A DNA stretch of 64,000 nucleotides from Pseudomonas sp. MF4836 (lineage in GTDB: Bacteria > Pseudomonadota > Gammaproteobacteria > Pseudomonadales > Pseudomonadaceae), in NCBI RefSeq assembly GCF_002018875.1, contig NZ_MVOL01000002.1, positions 372,001 through 436,000 on the forward strand, written 5' to 3'. Shown here piece by piece: positions 53,523-61,693 of the stretch. The number at the start of each line of letters is the position of its first letter. Positions within the stretch are counted from its first letter, which is position 1. Below the pieces are notes generated by a model that had not been told where the DNA came from, ran no database searches, and saw nothing but the letters and a program-made list of their open reading frames with translations. A program made the position numbers and the translations under genes.

Positions 53523-53626
53523 CCCTCTGTGACAAATTGCCCCCATAGACATAAAGAAACGGCTCTTGCCGTGCCTTTTGCGTCGCGCTCTGAGAAAATG
53601 CCCCCACTTTTTTTCCGGATGCCGAC

Positions 53627-54694
53627 ATGACTGCCCTGAAGAACGACCGTTTCCTTCGTGCCCTGCTCAAGCAACCCGTAGACGTCACCCCGGTGTGGAT
53701 GATGCGTCAGGCTGGGCGCTACCTGCCTGAATACCGCGCCAGCCGTGCCAAGGCCGGTGACTTCATGAGCCTGTGCATGAACCCGGAGTTCGCTTGCGAA
53801 GTCACGATGCAGCCTCTGGACCGCTATCCGCAGCTGGATGCGGCGATTCTGTTCTCCGACATCCTGACCATCCCCGACGCCATGGGCCAAGGCCTGTATT
53901 TTGAAACCGGCGAAGGTCCGCGCTTCAAGAAAGTCGTCAGCACCCTGGCCGATATCGAAGCCCTGCCGATTCCGGATCCGCACAAGGACCTGGGTTATGT
54001 GATGGATGCGGTCAGCACCATTCGTCGCGAGCTCAATGGCCGTGTACCGCTGATCGGTTTCTCCGGCAGCCCTTGGACCCTGGCGACTTACATGGTCGAA
54101 GGCGGCTCGTCGAAAGACTTCCGCAAATCCAAAGCCATGCTTTACGAAAACCCTCAAGCCATGCACTTGCTGCTGGACAAGCTCGCGCAGTCGGTGACGT
54201 CCTACCTCAATGGCCAGATCATGGCCGGCGCGCAAGCGGTGCAGATCTTCGACAGCTGGGGCGGCAGCCTCTCGGCGGCGGCCTACCAGGAGTTCTCCCT
54301 GGCCTATATGCGCAAGATCGTCAGCGGCCTGATCCGCGAGCACGAGGGGCGCAAGGTTCCGGTGATCCTGTTCACCAAAGGCGGCGGCCTGTGGCTGGAA
54401 AGCATCGCCGACGCTGGCGCTGATGCCCTGGGCCTGGACTGGACCTGCGATATCGGCAACGCCCGTGAGCGCGTCGGCAACAAAGTCGCCCTGCAAGGCA
54501 ACATGGACCCGACCGTGCTCTACGCCAACCCGGAAGCGATCCGCACTGAAGTCGGGCGCATTCTCGCCAGCTACGGCAAAGGCAGCGGCCACGTGTTCAA
54601 CCTCGGTCACGGCATCACCCCGGAAGTCGATCCGGAACACGCCGGCGCCTTCCTGCGTGCGGTGCATGAGCTGTCGGCGCAGTACCACGAGTAA
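53627..54694 (+). CDS. hemE: Uroporphyrinogen decarboxylase
   Basis: 355-aa cytosolic enzyme that removes four carboxyl groups from uroporphyrinogen III in heme synthesis. The N-terminal signature [16 protein letters not shown] and the second signature [17 protein letters not shown] are intact. DSWGGSLS and [12 protein letters not shown] are also present. A T-rich stretch precedes the gene. It is followed by a terminator at 54714-54737, so it is probably monocistronic. Confidence 0.97.
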   Translation: MTALKNDRFLRALLKQPVDVTPVWMMRQAGRYLPEYRASRAKAGDFMSLCMNPEFACEVTMQPLDRYPQLDAAILFSDILTIPDAMGQGLYFETGEGPRFKKVVSTLADIEALPIPDPHKDLGYVMDAVSTIRRELNGRVPLIGFSGSPWTLATYMVEGGSSKDFRKSKAMLYENPQAMHLLLDKLAQSVTSYLNGQIMAGAQAVQIFDSWGGSLSAAAYQEFSLAYMRKIVSGLIREHEGRKVPVILFTKGGGLWLESIADAGADALGLDWTCDIGNARERVGNKVALQGNMDPTVLYANPEAIRTEVGRILASYGKGSGHVFNLGHGITPEVDPEHAGAFLRAVHELSAQYHE

Positions 54695-54713
54695 GCGTCA
54701 TCCGCTAAAAAAC

Positions 54714-54737
54714 GCCCGGCCAGTGCCGGGCTTTTTT
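54714..54737 (+). terminator. Intrinsic terminator of hemE
   Basis: Perfect GCCCGGC / GCCGGGC stem, loop CAGT, six T. It begins 19 bases after the hemE stop. Confidence 0.88.
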
Positions 54738-54827
54738 ATGGGCGGGGTAAAGCGATCGGTGGATTAAGTTTCAATTCAGCATCACTGGTTAACCTGGCTC
54801 CATCGAAACCCACACTGGATCACTGCC

Positions 54828-55175
54828 ATGAAAACCCGTTATCTCGTTCTGCTGCTTGCTCCGCTGTTCAGCACCGCTGCTCTGGCTGTCGGTTACACCG
54901 GCCCGGGCGCGCACGCGGTCACCACCGTTGCCGCGGCCAACGACGCCGCAGACGACACGCCGGTGGTGTTGCAGGGCCACGTGACCAAGAAGTTGAACAA
55001 TGACGACAAGTACGAATTCAAGGATGCCAGCGGCACCATCACCGTCGAGATCGATGACGAGGACCTGCCGCCCGTGGCGTTCAACGAAAAGACCCGGGTC
55101 AAACTGACCGGTGAAGTCGAGAAGAGCCTGATGAAGCGCGAGATCGATGTCGACCTGGTGGAAATCGTCCAGTAA
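54828..55175 (+). CDS. Periplasmic BOF-fold (YgiW/YdeI family) protein
   Basis: 115-aa small exported protein. The signal peptide MKTRYLVLLLAPLFSTAALA is followed by a bacterial OB-fold: TPVVLQGHVTKKLNNDDKYEFKD, then ITVEIDDEDL, VKLTGEVEK and a final VDLVEI strand. E. coli YgiW and YdeI of this family are linked to stress tolerance; substrate unknown. It stands alone after the hemE terminator and is convergent with the MFS gene. Confidence 0.88.
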   Translation: MKTRYLVLLLAPLFSTAALAVGYTGPGAHAVTTVAAANDAADDTPVVLQGHVTKKLNNDDKYEFKDASGTITVEIDDEDLPPVAFNEKTRVKLTGEVEKSLMKREIDVDLVEIVQ

Positions 55176-55200
55176 TTCGCCCCGCCTTCTCAGATGCAGT

Positions 55201-55262
55201 CGCCCATGCCGGCGATCGGGTCCTGGTGCTCTACGCGCCGAACCCGATCGCCGGCATGGGCG
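55201..55262. repeat. Perfect 21-bp inverted repeat between convergent genes
   Basis: The arm at 55201-55221 (beginning CGCCCATGCCGGCG) and its exact inverse at 55242-55262 flank a 20-base loop. It starts 26 bases after the BOF-gene stop and ends 8 bases before the MFS-gene stop. There is no T-run, so it is not a classic intrinsic terminator. It could be a bidirectional transcript-end structure or a REP-class element. Confidence 0.7.
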
Positions 55263-55269
55263 TTTCAGA

Positions 55270-56538
55270 TCACTGGGTGGCCAGTGGCGGCAGTTTCGAC
55301 AGCTTCATGGCAATCAGCAGCGCGCCCACCAGCAACGCCCCGATAAACAGCCCGATCCCATTCCAGCCCCCCAGATGCCAGAACACCCCGCCGGCGGTGC
55401 CGGCGATGCTGGAGCCGGCGTAGTAGCTGAACAGGTACAGCGACGAGGCCTGGCCCTTGGCCTTGAGGGCGCGGCGGCCGATCCAGCTGCTGGCCACCGA
55501 GTGCGCGCCGAAGAAGCCGAAGGTGAACAGCAGCATGCCCGCCAATACCAGCGCCAGAGGTTGCAGCAAGGTCAGGGCGATGCCCGCCAGCATCAGCACG
55601 ATGGTGCCCCAGAGCACGCGGCGACGGCCGAGCCGGTCGGCCAGGGCGCCGATTTTTGCCGAGCTGTAGATACCCGACAGATAAACCACCGACAGCAGGC
55701 CGACCAGCGCCTGGCTCATGTGATAGGGCTCGGCCAGCAGGCGGTAGCCGATGTAGTTGAACAGGGTCACAAAGGCCCCCATCAGCAGGAAGCCTTCAAG
55801 GAACAACCAGGGCAGGCCGGCGTCGCGAAAGTGCATGGTGAAGCCGTCCAGCAGGCTGCGCGGGTGCAGCGAGCGGGCGCGGAAGTTGCGTGATTCGGGG
55901 AGGATCTTCCAGAACACCGCCGCCGCGATCAGGGACAACCCGCCGATCACCAGCATCGCTGTGTGCCAGCTGACGAAGTCGATCAGGACCCCGACGATCA
56001 ACCGCCCGCTCATGCCGCCGATGGCGTTGCCGCCGATGTACAGGCCCATGGCCAGACCGATGTGCTGCGGGTGGATCTCTTCGCTCAGGTAGGTCATGGC
56101 CACCGCCGCCAGGCCGCTCAGCGACAGCCCCACCAGCGCGCGCATCACCAGCACTCCCTGCCAGCTTGGCATCAGGGCGCTGGCCATGGTGCAGGCGGCC
56201 GCGGCCAGCAGCGCCGCGACCATCACCGGCTTGCGGCCGATACGGTCGGAGATCGGGCCGGTGATCAGCAAGCCGACCGCCAGCATGCCGGTGGCAACGG
56301 ACAGGATCAGGCTGCTCTGGGCCGCATTGATGGAAAACTCTTTGGACAGCAGCGGCATCATCGGTTGCACGCAGTACAGCAGGGCAAAGGTGGCGAAGCC
56401 GCCGGCAAACAGGGCCAGCACGGTACGCATGAACATCGGCGTGCCGTGTTCGATGTAAATGTCACTGCGCAAAGGGAGAACGTCGTCGAGGGCGGGAGCG
56501 GGTGTTTCTTGGGCAAGTGGAGCAACGGCAGATTTCAC
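55270..56538 (-). CDS. MFS transporter (YnfM-like, drug:H+ antiporter type)
   Basis: 422-aa inner-membrane transporter of the major facilitator superfamily with about 12 hydrophobic helices. The loop 2-3 motif reads GPISDRIGRKPVMVAAL. The second half repeats it weakly (GALADRLGRRRVLWGT). The likely start is GTG 56538 with GAGGT four bases upstream; an ATG at 56574 would place the start nearer the LysR gene. It is divergent from that gene, which probably controls it. Substrate unknown. Confidence 0.87.
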   Translation of the reverse strand: MKSAVAPLAQETPAPALDDVLPLRSDIYIEHGTPMFMRTVLALFAGGFATFALLYCVQPMMPLLSKEFSINAAQSSLILSVATGMLAVGLLITGPISDRIGRKPVMVAALLAAAACTMASALMPSWQGVLVMRALVGLSLSGLAAVAMTYLSEEIHPQHIGLAMGLYIGGNAIGGMSGRLIVGVLIDFVSWHTAMLVIGGLSLIAAAVFWKILPESRNFRARSLHPRSLLDGFTMHFRDAGLPWLFLEGFLLMGAFVTLFNYIGYRLLAEPYHMSQALVGLLSVVYLSGIYSSAKIGALADRLGRRRVLWGTIVLMLAGIALTLLQPLALVLAGMLLFTFGFFGAHSVASSWIGRRALKAKGQASSLYLFSYYAGSSIAGTAGGVFWHLGGWNGIGLFIGALLVGALLIAMKLSKLPPLATQ

Positions 56539-56660
56539 GGGGACCTCAGGGGGGATGCGCAGCCGGTCAGGCAATGGAAAAAAGCATATAGCTGGCTAAT
56601 GATTCTTTCCAATATATTGTTCGACCTGTTTGATAGGTTGTACGACCTAATGGAGTCTTT

Positions 56661-57569
56661 ATGGAATTGCGTCATCTGCGCTACTTCATCGCGGTGGCCG
56701 AAGAGCTGCATTTCGGCCGCGCCGCGCAGGCCTTGGGGATCTCCCAACCCCCGTTGAGCCAGCAGATCCAGGCACTGGAACAGGAGATCGGGGCGCGGCT
56801 GTTCGAGCGTACCAACCGTCGGGTCGAACTCAGCGAGGCCGGGCGCCTGTTTCTCGAAGAAGCACGGCTGGTCCTGGCCCAGGTGGATAAGGCCGCCGAT
56901 GTGGCCCGTCGCGCGCAACTGGGGGAGTTGGGGGAACTGAAGATCGGTTTCACCTCGTCGGCGCCCTTCAATTCCAATATCCCCCAGGCGATCTTCGCCT
57001 TTCGCCAGCGCTTCCCGGCGGTGCACCTCAACCTGCGGGAGATGAGCAGCACCCAGGTGGCGGATGCGTTGGTGGACCAGTCGATCCAAGTCGGCCTGAT
57101 GCGACCCTTGCCGCTGCCTGACTCTTTGAGCGTGGTGGAGTTGCTGCGCGAGCCGCTGGTGGCGGTCCTCAGTGCCAAGCACCCGCTGGTGACGGGCAGT
57201 GAGGACGGCCTGCCATTCTCGGCGCTGGCCCATGAGCCGTTTGTGTTCTTCCCGCGCAGTTATGGCAGCGGCCTGTACGCGCAACTGCTGAGCCTGGCCC
57301 GTGATGCCGGGTTCACCCCGCATTTTGCCCAGGAGGCGGGCGAGGCCATGACCATCATCGGCCTGGTGGCGGCCGGGCTTGGGGTCTCGGTGTTGCCGGC
57401 GTCGTACCAGCGCATGCGCATCGACGGCGTGGTCTATCGCCGGCTGCTGGACCCGGAAGCGGTGTCGGCGGTATGGCTGGTACAGCGCACCGATCAGGCT
57501 TCGCCGATGGCCAAGGCCTTTGTCGAATTGCTCACGCGCAAGACCGAAAGCCTGGGAGGGCGGGCCTGA
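56661..57569 (+). CDS. LysR-family transcriptional regulator
   Basis: 302-aa LysR protein. The N-terminal winged helix reads MELRHLRYFIAVAEELHFGRAAQALGISQPPLSQQIQALE. The periplasmic-binding-protein-like effector domain follows. It is transcribed away from the MFS gene with about 120 bases between the starts. That region has AT-rich sequence including TTGATAGGTTGTACGACC, a plausible site for LysR control of both genes. Effector unknown. Confidence 0.93.
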   Translation: MELRHLRYFIAVAEELHFGRAAQALGISQPPLSQQIQALEQEIGARLFERTNRRVELSEAGRLFLEEARLVLAQVDKAADVARRAQLGELGELKIGFTSSAPFNSNIPQAIFAFRQRFPAVHLNLREMSSTQVADALVDQSIQVGLMRPLPLPDSLSVVELLREPLVAVLSAKHPLVTGSEDGLPFSALAHEPFVFFPRSYGSGLYAQLLSLARDAGFTPHFAQEAGEAMTIIGLVAAGLGVSVLPASYQRMRIDGVVYRRLLDPEAVSAVWLVQRTDQASPMAKAFVELLTRKTESLGGRA

Positions 57570-57584
57570 TCGCCGGCCGGCAGG

Positions 57585-58022
57585 TTATTGCAGCCGCACC
57601 AGGTCGCCGCGCAACGCCACGCCGGCCATCAGCACTCCGGCATGGCACTCGTAGGTGTTGAGGTCCTTGCGCACGTGGTGCTTGTAGTAACTGACGATGT
57701 TGGTCACGGCATTGGCCCCGGCCTTCTTGGCAGCGGCCTGCAAGGTGATCAACGCCGATTGCAGCACCCATTCGCAGGCGTCGTTGTCGCTCTTGTTGAA
57801 GCCGTTGGTCTTTTTGTTGGTGGCGACGTCGCTTACCAGTAGGCGCATCGGTCCTGCCGGCTGGTTGCCGGCCAGGTAGAACTGCACGCTGCCGTCCAGG
57901 CGTCCGGCGCGGATCGCATCGGCCACGACTTTCTCGAAGGGCATGTACAGCAGGTTGGTGGCGTGCCCGGTGTCGGGCAGCAGGCTGAGCAGGGCAACGG
58001 CGAACAGGGCTTTGATAGGCAT
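57585..58022 (-). CDS. Small exported protein of unknown function, paralog 2
   Basis: 145-aa protein with a signal peptide (MPIKALFAVALLSLLPDTGHA). The mature part shares with its upstream neighbour the motifs GSVQFYLAGNQPAG, TNKKTN-FNKSD, ACEW, LQSALITLQAAAKKAGANAV and YECHAG followed by MAGVALRGDL. Two cysteines (in ACEW and YECHAG) could form a disulphide. The AAKKAGANAV segment resembles YbjQ/RcsF-type folds; this is a weak analogy. Some databases call such proteins excinuclease, which nothing in the sequence supports. Last gene of the minus-strand run. Confidence 0.75.
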   Translation of the reverse strand: MPIKALFAVALLSLLPDTGHATNLLYMPFEKVVADAIRAGRLDGSVQFYLAGNQPAGPMRLLVSDVATNKKTNGFNKSDNDACEWVLQSALITLQAAAKKAGANAVTNIVSYYKHHVRKDLNTYECHAGVLMAGVALRGDLVRLQ

Positions 58023-58288
58023 GGTCAGCTCCTTGACGTTGAAGGAGAACCGCGATCATCCGCCGGCCCGGAATGCGTTTGGACAACGCCGTGACGGTCA
58101 CCTCGCAGTTCGCGCGGGCTGCAATGGGTCAGCTCGCTGTTGCGAGTGTAGACCGGGATTTGCCCCGCGCCGTAGCCGCTGCCGAGGCTCGAGGCTGCGC
58201 CGGCCCTCACAGCCGCCGTGGTTGCTTTGGCTGGCGGCAGCAACAGAAAGGGCGCCCTGAGGCGCCCTGGATGCAGCGGGGGCTTGGC
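58023..58288. other. Gap between the two exported paralogs
   Basis: 266 bases, noncoding as far as seen. It contains a single REP core (GTAGCCGCTGCCG at 58173-58185) and a GGCGCCCTGAGGCGCC palindrome near 58250-58268. Confidence 0.45.
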
Positions 58289-58735
58289 TTACTGCACTTT
58301 GGCCAGGTCGCCGCGCAACGCTACGCCGGCCATGACGGCGCCGGCGTGGCACTCGTAGGTCTTGGCGTCTTTGCGTTCGTTGCTTTTGTAGAAGCTGGCG
58401 ATGTCGGTCACGGCATTGGCGCCGACTTTTTTCGCCGCCTGGTGCAGGGTGATCAGCGCCGACTGCAGGGCCCATTCGCAGGCCACTTCGTCAGACTTGT
58501 TGAAAGCGTTGGTTTTCTTGTTGGTCACGGCGCCCGGGCTGATGACCGAGACCTTGCCCGCTGGCTTGTTGCCGGCCAGGTAGAACTTGACGCTGCCGTC
58601 GATCTTGCCGGTGGCGATGGCTTCGGCGACGACTTTGTCGAATGGGAGGTACAGCGCGGTGTCACGGGCCTGGCTGATGCCGGGCAGGGTAGCGAGCAGC
58701 AGGGTGGCGGCCGCGGCCAGGGTCTTGATTTGCAT
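58289..58735 (-). CDS. Small exported protein of unknown function, paralog 1
   Basis: 148-aa protein starting MQIKTLAAAATLLLATLPG, with signal cleavage near SQA/R. It is clearly paralogous to the gene at 57585-58022: it has LYLPFDKVVAEAI, GSVKFYLAGNKPAG, VTNKKTNAFNKSD, ACEWALQSALITL, GANAVTDIASFYK, YECHAGAVMAGVALRGDL. The two conserved cysteines are kept. It lies 72 bases downstream of the lipoprotein gene, on the same strand as the APE-type operon. Function unknown. Confidence 0.78.
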   Translation of the reverse strand: MQIKTLAAAATLLLATLPGISQARDTALYLPFDKVVAEAIATGKIDGSVKFYLAGNKPAGKVSVISPGAVTNKKTNAFNKSDEVACEWALQSALITLHQAAKKVGANAVTDIASFYKSNERKDAKTYECHAGAVMAGVALRGDLAKVQ

Positions 58736-58807
58736 GGTGGTCTCCTTGACGTCTAAGGGGGGCAAAGCACAAAGGTGCAGCCGCCGCCCTGGGGCGACGG
58801 CTACAGA

Positions 58808-59254
58808 TCAGTTCGGCGCAGGGATGGCCTGGGCCGCGTCGGACAGCTGTTGCGCGGTGCGTTCGTTCTGGTTGTCACGCAGCTCGCGCAGGATGCCCTT
58901 GTCCAGCAGGCGCACCCAGCGGATGTAGTTCTTGTGGATCTTGCCGTCCTTGTAGTCCAGGTCACGGCTGTCGCGGTAGACGATCTTGTAGAAGCTGGCC
59001 GAGTACTCGATGTCGATCTCGGCATGGAATTCCTGGCGCACGGTGATCTGCGCCTGGATCAGGCCAGGGCTGATGCGTTGCACCTCCCACTTGCGGGCCA
59101 CCAGGTTTTTCAGGATGGCCTGTTTGACCTGGTCCTGGTCGGCGGTGATGGTCGCCGGGATGACGCGGTTCGGGGTGTACATGCGTTTGCTGGTGCAGGA
59201 GACCGTGGTCAGCAGCGCCAGGACGATCAAGGTTGCGCGAAGCAGGGAAGACAT
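58808..59254 (-). CDS. Lipoprotein downstream of the APE-type operon
   Basis: 148-aa predicted lipoprotein. The signal MSSLLRATLIVLALLTTVSC ends in a lipobox-like TVSC. The mature part has VKQAILKNLVARKWEVQRISPG, alternating strands (LIQAQITVRQEFHAEIDIEY) and SASFYKIVYRDSRDLDY. No family is recognised with confidence. It starts 27 bases after the KS stop, so it is probably the seventh gene of the operon seen here. Confidence 0.75.
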   Translation of the reverse strand: MSSLLRATLIVLALLTTVSCTSKRMYTPNRVIPATITADQDQVKQAILKNLVARKWEVQRISPGLIQAQITVRQEFHAEIDIEYSASFYKIVYRDSRDLDYKDGKIHKNYIRWVRLLDKGILRELRDNQNERTAQQLSDAAQAIPAPN

Positions 59255-59281
59255 TCCGTTTTCTCCAGTGGGGTGGGGCGG

Positions 59282-60508
59282 TTACGACCAGCGGCGGAAA
59301 ATCAACGATGTGTTGACCCCGCCAAAGGCAAAGTTGTTGTTCATCACGTACTGATGGCTCATCTGCCGGAACTCGCCGCGCAGGTAGTCCAGTTCGCCGC
59401 AACGGGGGTCGACCTCATCGAGGTTGAAGGTGTGCACGTACTGATCGCGGTTGAGCATCTCGATGCTGAACCACGACTCCAGCGCGCCGCAGGCACCCAG
59501 GGTGTGGCCGAGGAAGCTCTTCTGCGAACTGATGGGCATGCCGCTGCCGAACAGGCTGCTGGTGGCCAGGGTTTCGGCAATGTCGCCCTGTTCGGTGGCC
59601 GTGCCGTGGCCGTTGACGTAGCCGATGGCGGACGCCGGGATGCCGGCGTCTTCCAGAGCCAGCTCCATGGCCCGGCGCATGGTGGTCTGCTCCGGCCGGG
59701 TGGTGTGCTGGCCATCGGCGTTGCTGCCAAAACCGACGATTTCCGCGTGGATGTGCGCACCGCGCGCCAGGGCGTGCTCCAGTTCCTCGAGCACCAGCAT
59801 GCCGCCGCCTTCACCGATCACCAGGCCGTCGCGGCCGCTGTCGTAGGGCCGAGGACTGGTTTGCGGGGCGTCGTTTTTCAGGCTGGTGGCGTACAGCGCG
59901 TCGAACACCATGGCTTCGGTGGGGCACAGCTCTTCGGCGCCGCCGGCGAGCATCAGCGGCAAGCGTCCGAACTTGATCGCCTCATAGGCGTAGCCGATGC
60001 CCTGGCTGCCGCTGGTGCAGGCGCTGGAGGTGGGAATCAGGCGCCCGGTGAGGCCGAAGAAGATGCTGATATTGGCCGCCGTGGTGTGGGGCATCATGCG
60101 CACGTAGGAGTTGGCGTTCAGGCCTTCTGCCACCGAGTTCAGCAGCATGTTGCCGAAGGCCTTGATCTCGTCGGTGCTGCCGGTGGACGAGCCACAGGCC
60201 ACGCCCATGCGCCCGTCCTTGATCGACTCGTCGCCCAGCAGCCCGGCGTCGGCCAGCGCCTGCTCGGCGGCGCCCACGGCCAGGCGCGAAACCCGGCCCA
60301 TGCTGCGCAATTGTTTGCGGGTCCAGTGGGCCGGAACCTTGAAGTCATCGATCGGCCCCGCTAGACGGGTGTTGAGTTCGGTAAAGCGATCCCACTCGTC
60401 CATGCGCCGGATGCCGCTGCGGTTGGCGCTGAAGTTGCCGGCGATGGTGGCCCAGTCGCTGCCCAGGGAGGTAATGCCGGCCATGCCGGTGACGACCACG
60501 CGTTTCAT
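59282..60508 (-). CDS. Beta-ketoacyl-ACP synthase, APE-type (ApeR-like)
   Basis: 408-aa condensing enzyme that extends an ACP-bound acyl chain. ATG 60508 overlaps the KR stop by one base (TGATG) and has GGAGG 9 bases upstream; GTG 60514 is too close to it. The Cys-His-His triad is complete: Cys164 in SSACTSGS, His301 in NGHGTATEQ, His335 in FLGHTLGACG. Order KS-DH-KR-KS is that of apeO-P-Q-R in aryl polyene clusters. Position gives the ApeR analogy. Confidence 0.88.
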   Translation of the reverse strand: MKRVVVTGMAGITSLGSDWATIAGNFSANRSGIRRMDEWDRFTELNTRLAGPIDDFKVPAHWTRKQLRSMGRVSRLAVGAAEQALADAGLLGDESIKDGRMGVACGSSTGSTDEIKAFGNMLLNSVAEGLNANSYVRMMPHTTAANISIFFGLTGRLIPTSSACTSGSQGIGYAYEAIKFGRLPLMLAGGAEELCPTEAMVFDALYATSLKNDAPQTSPRPYDSGRDGLVIGEGGGMLVLEELEHALARGAHIHAEIVGFGSNADGQHTTRPEQTTMRRAMELALEDAGIPASAIGYVNGHGTATEQGDIAETLATSSLFGSGMPISSQKSFLGHTLGACGALESWFSIEMLNRDQYVHTFNLDEVDPRCGELDYLRGEFRQMSHQYVMNNNFAFGGVNTSLIFRRWS

Positions 60509-61236
60509 CAGCACAGGCCTCCGTTGACGGCCAGCACCTGGCGCGTGATGTAGGACGCTTCGGCTGACATCAGGAAGTTCACCGCACTGGCGACTTCTTC
60601 CGGGGTGCCCATGCGTTGTGCGGGGATCATTTTCATCAGTTCCTCCACCGGGACGTTCTCGTCGAGCATGGCGGTGTCGATCAGGCCCGGGGCCACGCAG
60701 TTGACGGTGATCTTGCGCTTGCCCAGCTCAATGGCCAGGGCCTTGGCGGCACCGATCACACCGGCCTTGGAGGCGCTGTAGTTGACCTGGCCACGGTTGC
60801 CGATCAGCCCGGAGACCGAGGTGATGCAGACAATGCGCCCGGCGGCGCGGCGCCGGATCATCGGCATCATCACCGGGTGCAGCACGTTGTAGAAACCGTC
60901 GAGGTTGGTGCGCAGCACGTCGTCCCAGTCGTCCTCGGTCAGGGCCGGGAAGGCGCCGTCCCGGGTCAGCCCGGCATTGAGTACCACGCCGTAATAGGCG
61001 CCGTGGGTGTCGACGTCGGCTTCAAGAATGGCCTTGCAGGTGGCGCGGTCGGCGACGTCGAATTGCAGGATGCGCGCATTGCGGCCCAGGGCCTGGACTT
61101 CGGCCTGTACCGCTTGAGCCTCGGCGAGGCCGGTGCGGCAGTGCAGCACCAGGTCATGCCCGGCCTGGGCCAGGCGCAGGGCGATGGCGCGGCCGATACC
61201 ACGGCTGGAGCCTGTGACCAGTACGGATTCAGTCAT
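60508..61236 (-). CDS. 3-oxoacyl-ACP reductase, APE-type (ApeQ/FabG-like)
   Basis: 242-aa short-chain dehydrogenase that reduces the beta-keto group with NAD(P)H. It starts MTESVLVTGSSRGIGRAI with the TGSSRGIG cofactor motif. NAG is at about 87-89. The catalytic residues are Ser140, Tyr153 and Lys157 (YSASK). It ends ITRQVLAVNGGLC. The frame is open upstream to 61500 but that part is antisense to neither domain and is not FabG-like. Its start overlaps the dehydratase gene by eight bases. Confidence 0.92.
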   Translation of the reverse strand: MTESVLVTGSSRGIGRAIALRLAQAGHDLVLHCRTGLAEAQAVQAEVQALGRNARILQFDVADRATCKAILEADVDTHGAYYGVVLNAGLTRDGAFPALTEDDWDDVLRTNLDGFYNVLHPVMMPMIRRRAAGRIVCITSVSGLIGNRGQVNYSASKAGVIGAAKALAIELGKRKITVNCVAPGLIDTAMLDENVPVEELMKMIPAQRMGTPEEVASAVNFLMSAEASYITRQVLAVNGGLC

Positions 61237-61693
61237 GGCGGGGTTCCTGTGTTTCGTCGAGATAGTGGGCCGCGTGCGGCGGGCGGAACACGTTGAGGCG
61301 AGCGCTGGCCTGGATGCCCGGGCCGCTGAGGTGGCACTCGAATACGCCCATGCCGTTGTCGTCTTCCAGGGAGCGCAGGGCGTGGATGCGCAGCTCGCTG
61401 CCGGCCGGAAAGTGTTCCACATTGCATTCGAATTTGCGCGTGCCGAGCAAAAAACCCAGCTCCACGGCCTGCCCTTGCTGGCGTGCGCGGCAGCCGGCAT
61501 AGGCGGCCACGCTCTGGGCCATCAGCTCGATGCCGAGCCAGGCCGGCAGGCTGCCGTCGGCGCGGTTGAACAGGCCACCGGGCTTGACGGTGAGGCGGGT
61601 GTGGATCTGTTCTTCATCGAACCCCAGGACCTGATCGATCAGGATCATGTCGCCCGCGTGGGGCAGCAGTTCGGCGAGTGGCCAAGGGATCAT
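61229..61693 (-). CDS. 3-hydroxyacyl-ACP dehydratase, hotdog fold (ApeP-like)
   Basis: 154-aa single-hotdog dehydratase that forms the double bonds of the polyene. His12 in LLPHAGDMILID and Glu56 in WLGIELMAQSVAAYAG are in the positions of the FabA/FabZ catalytic pair. The start ATG overlaps the KS stop by four bases. It is shorter than FabA and belongs to the group seen in flexirubin/xanthomonadin/aryl-polyene clusters. Confidence 0.86.
   Translation of the reverse strand: MIPWPLAELLPHAGDMILIDQVLGFDEEQIHTRLTVKPGGLFNRADGSLPAWLGIELMAQSVAAYAGCRARQQGQAVELGFLLGTRKFECNVEHFPAGSELRIHALRSLEDDNGMGVFECHLSGPGIQASARLNVFRPPHAAHYLDETQEPRHD

Noticed and set aside
57585..58735. Naming the two exported paralogs excinuclease subunits
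   Set aside because: They have signal peptides, are about 145 aa, and lack Walker motifs or any UvrA/B/C domain. The name appears to be a propagated mis-annotation.
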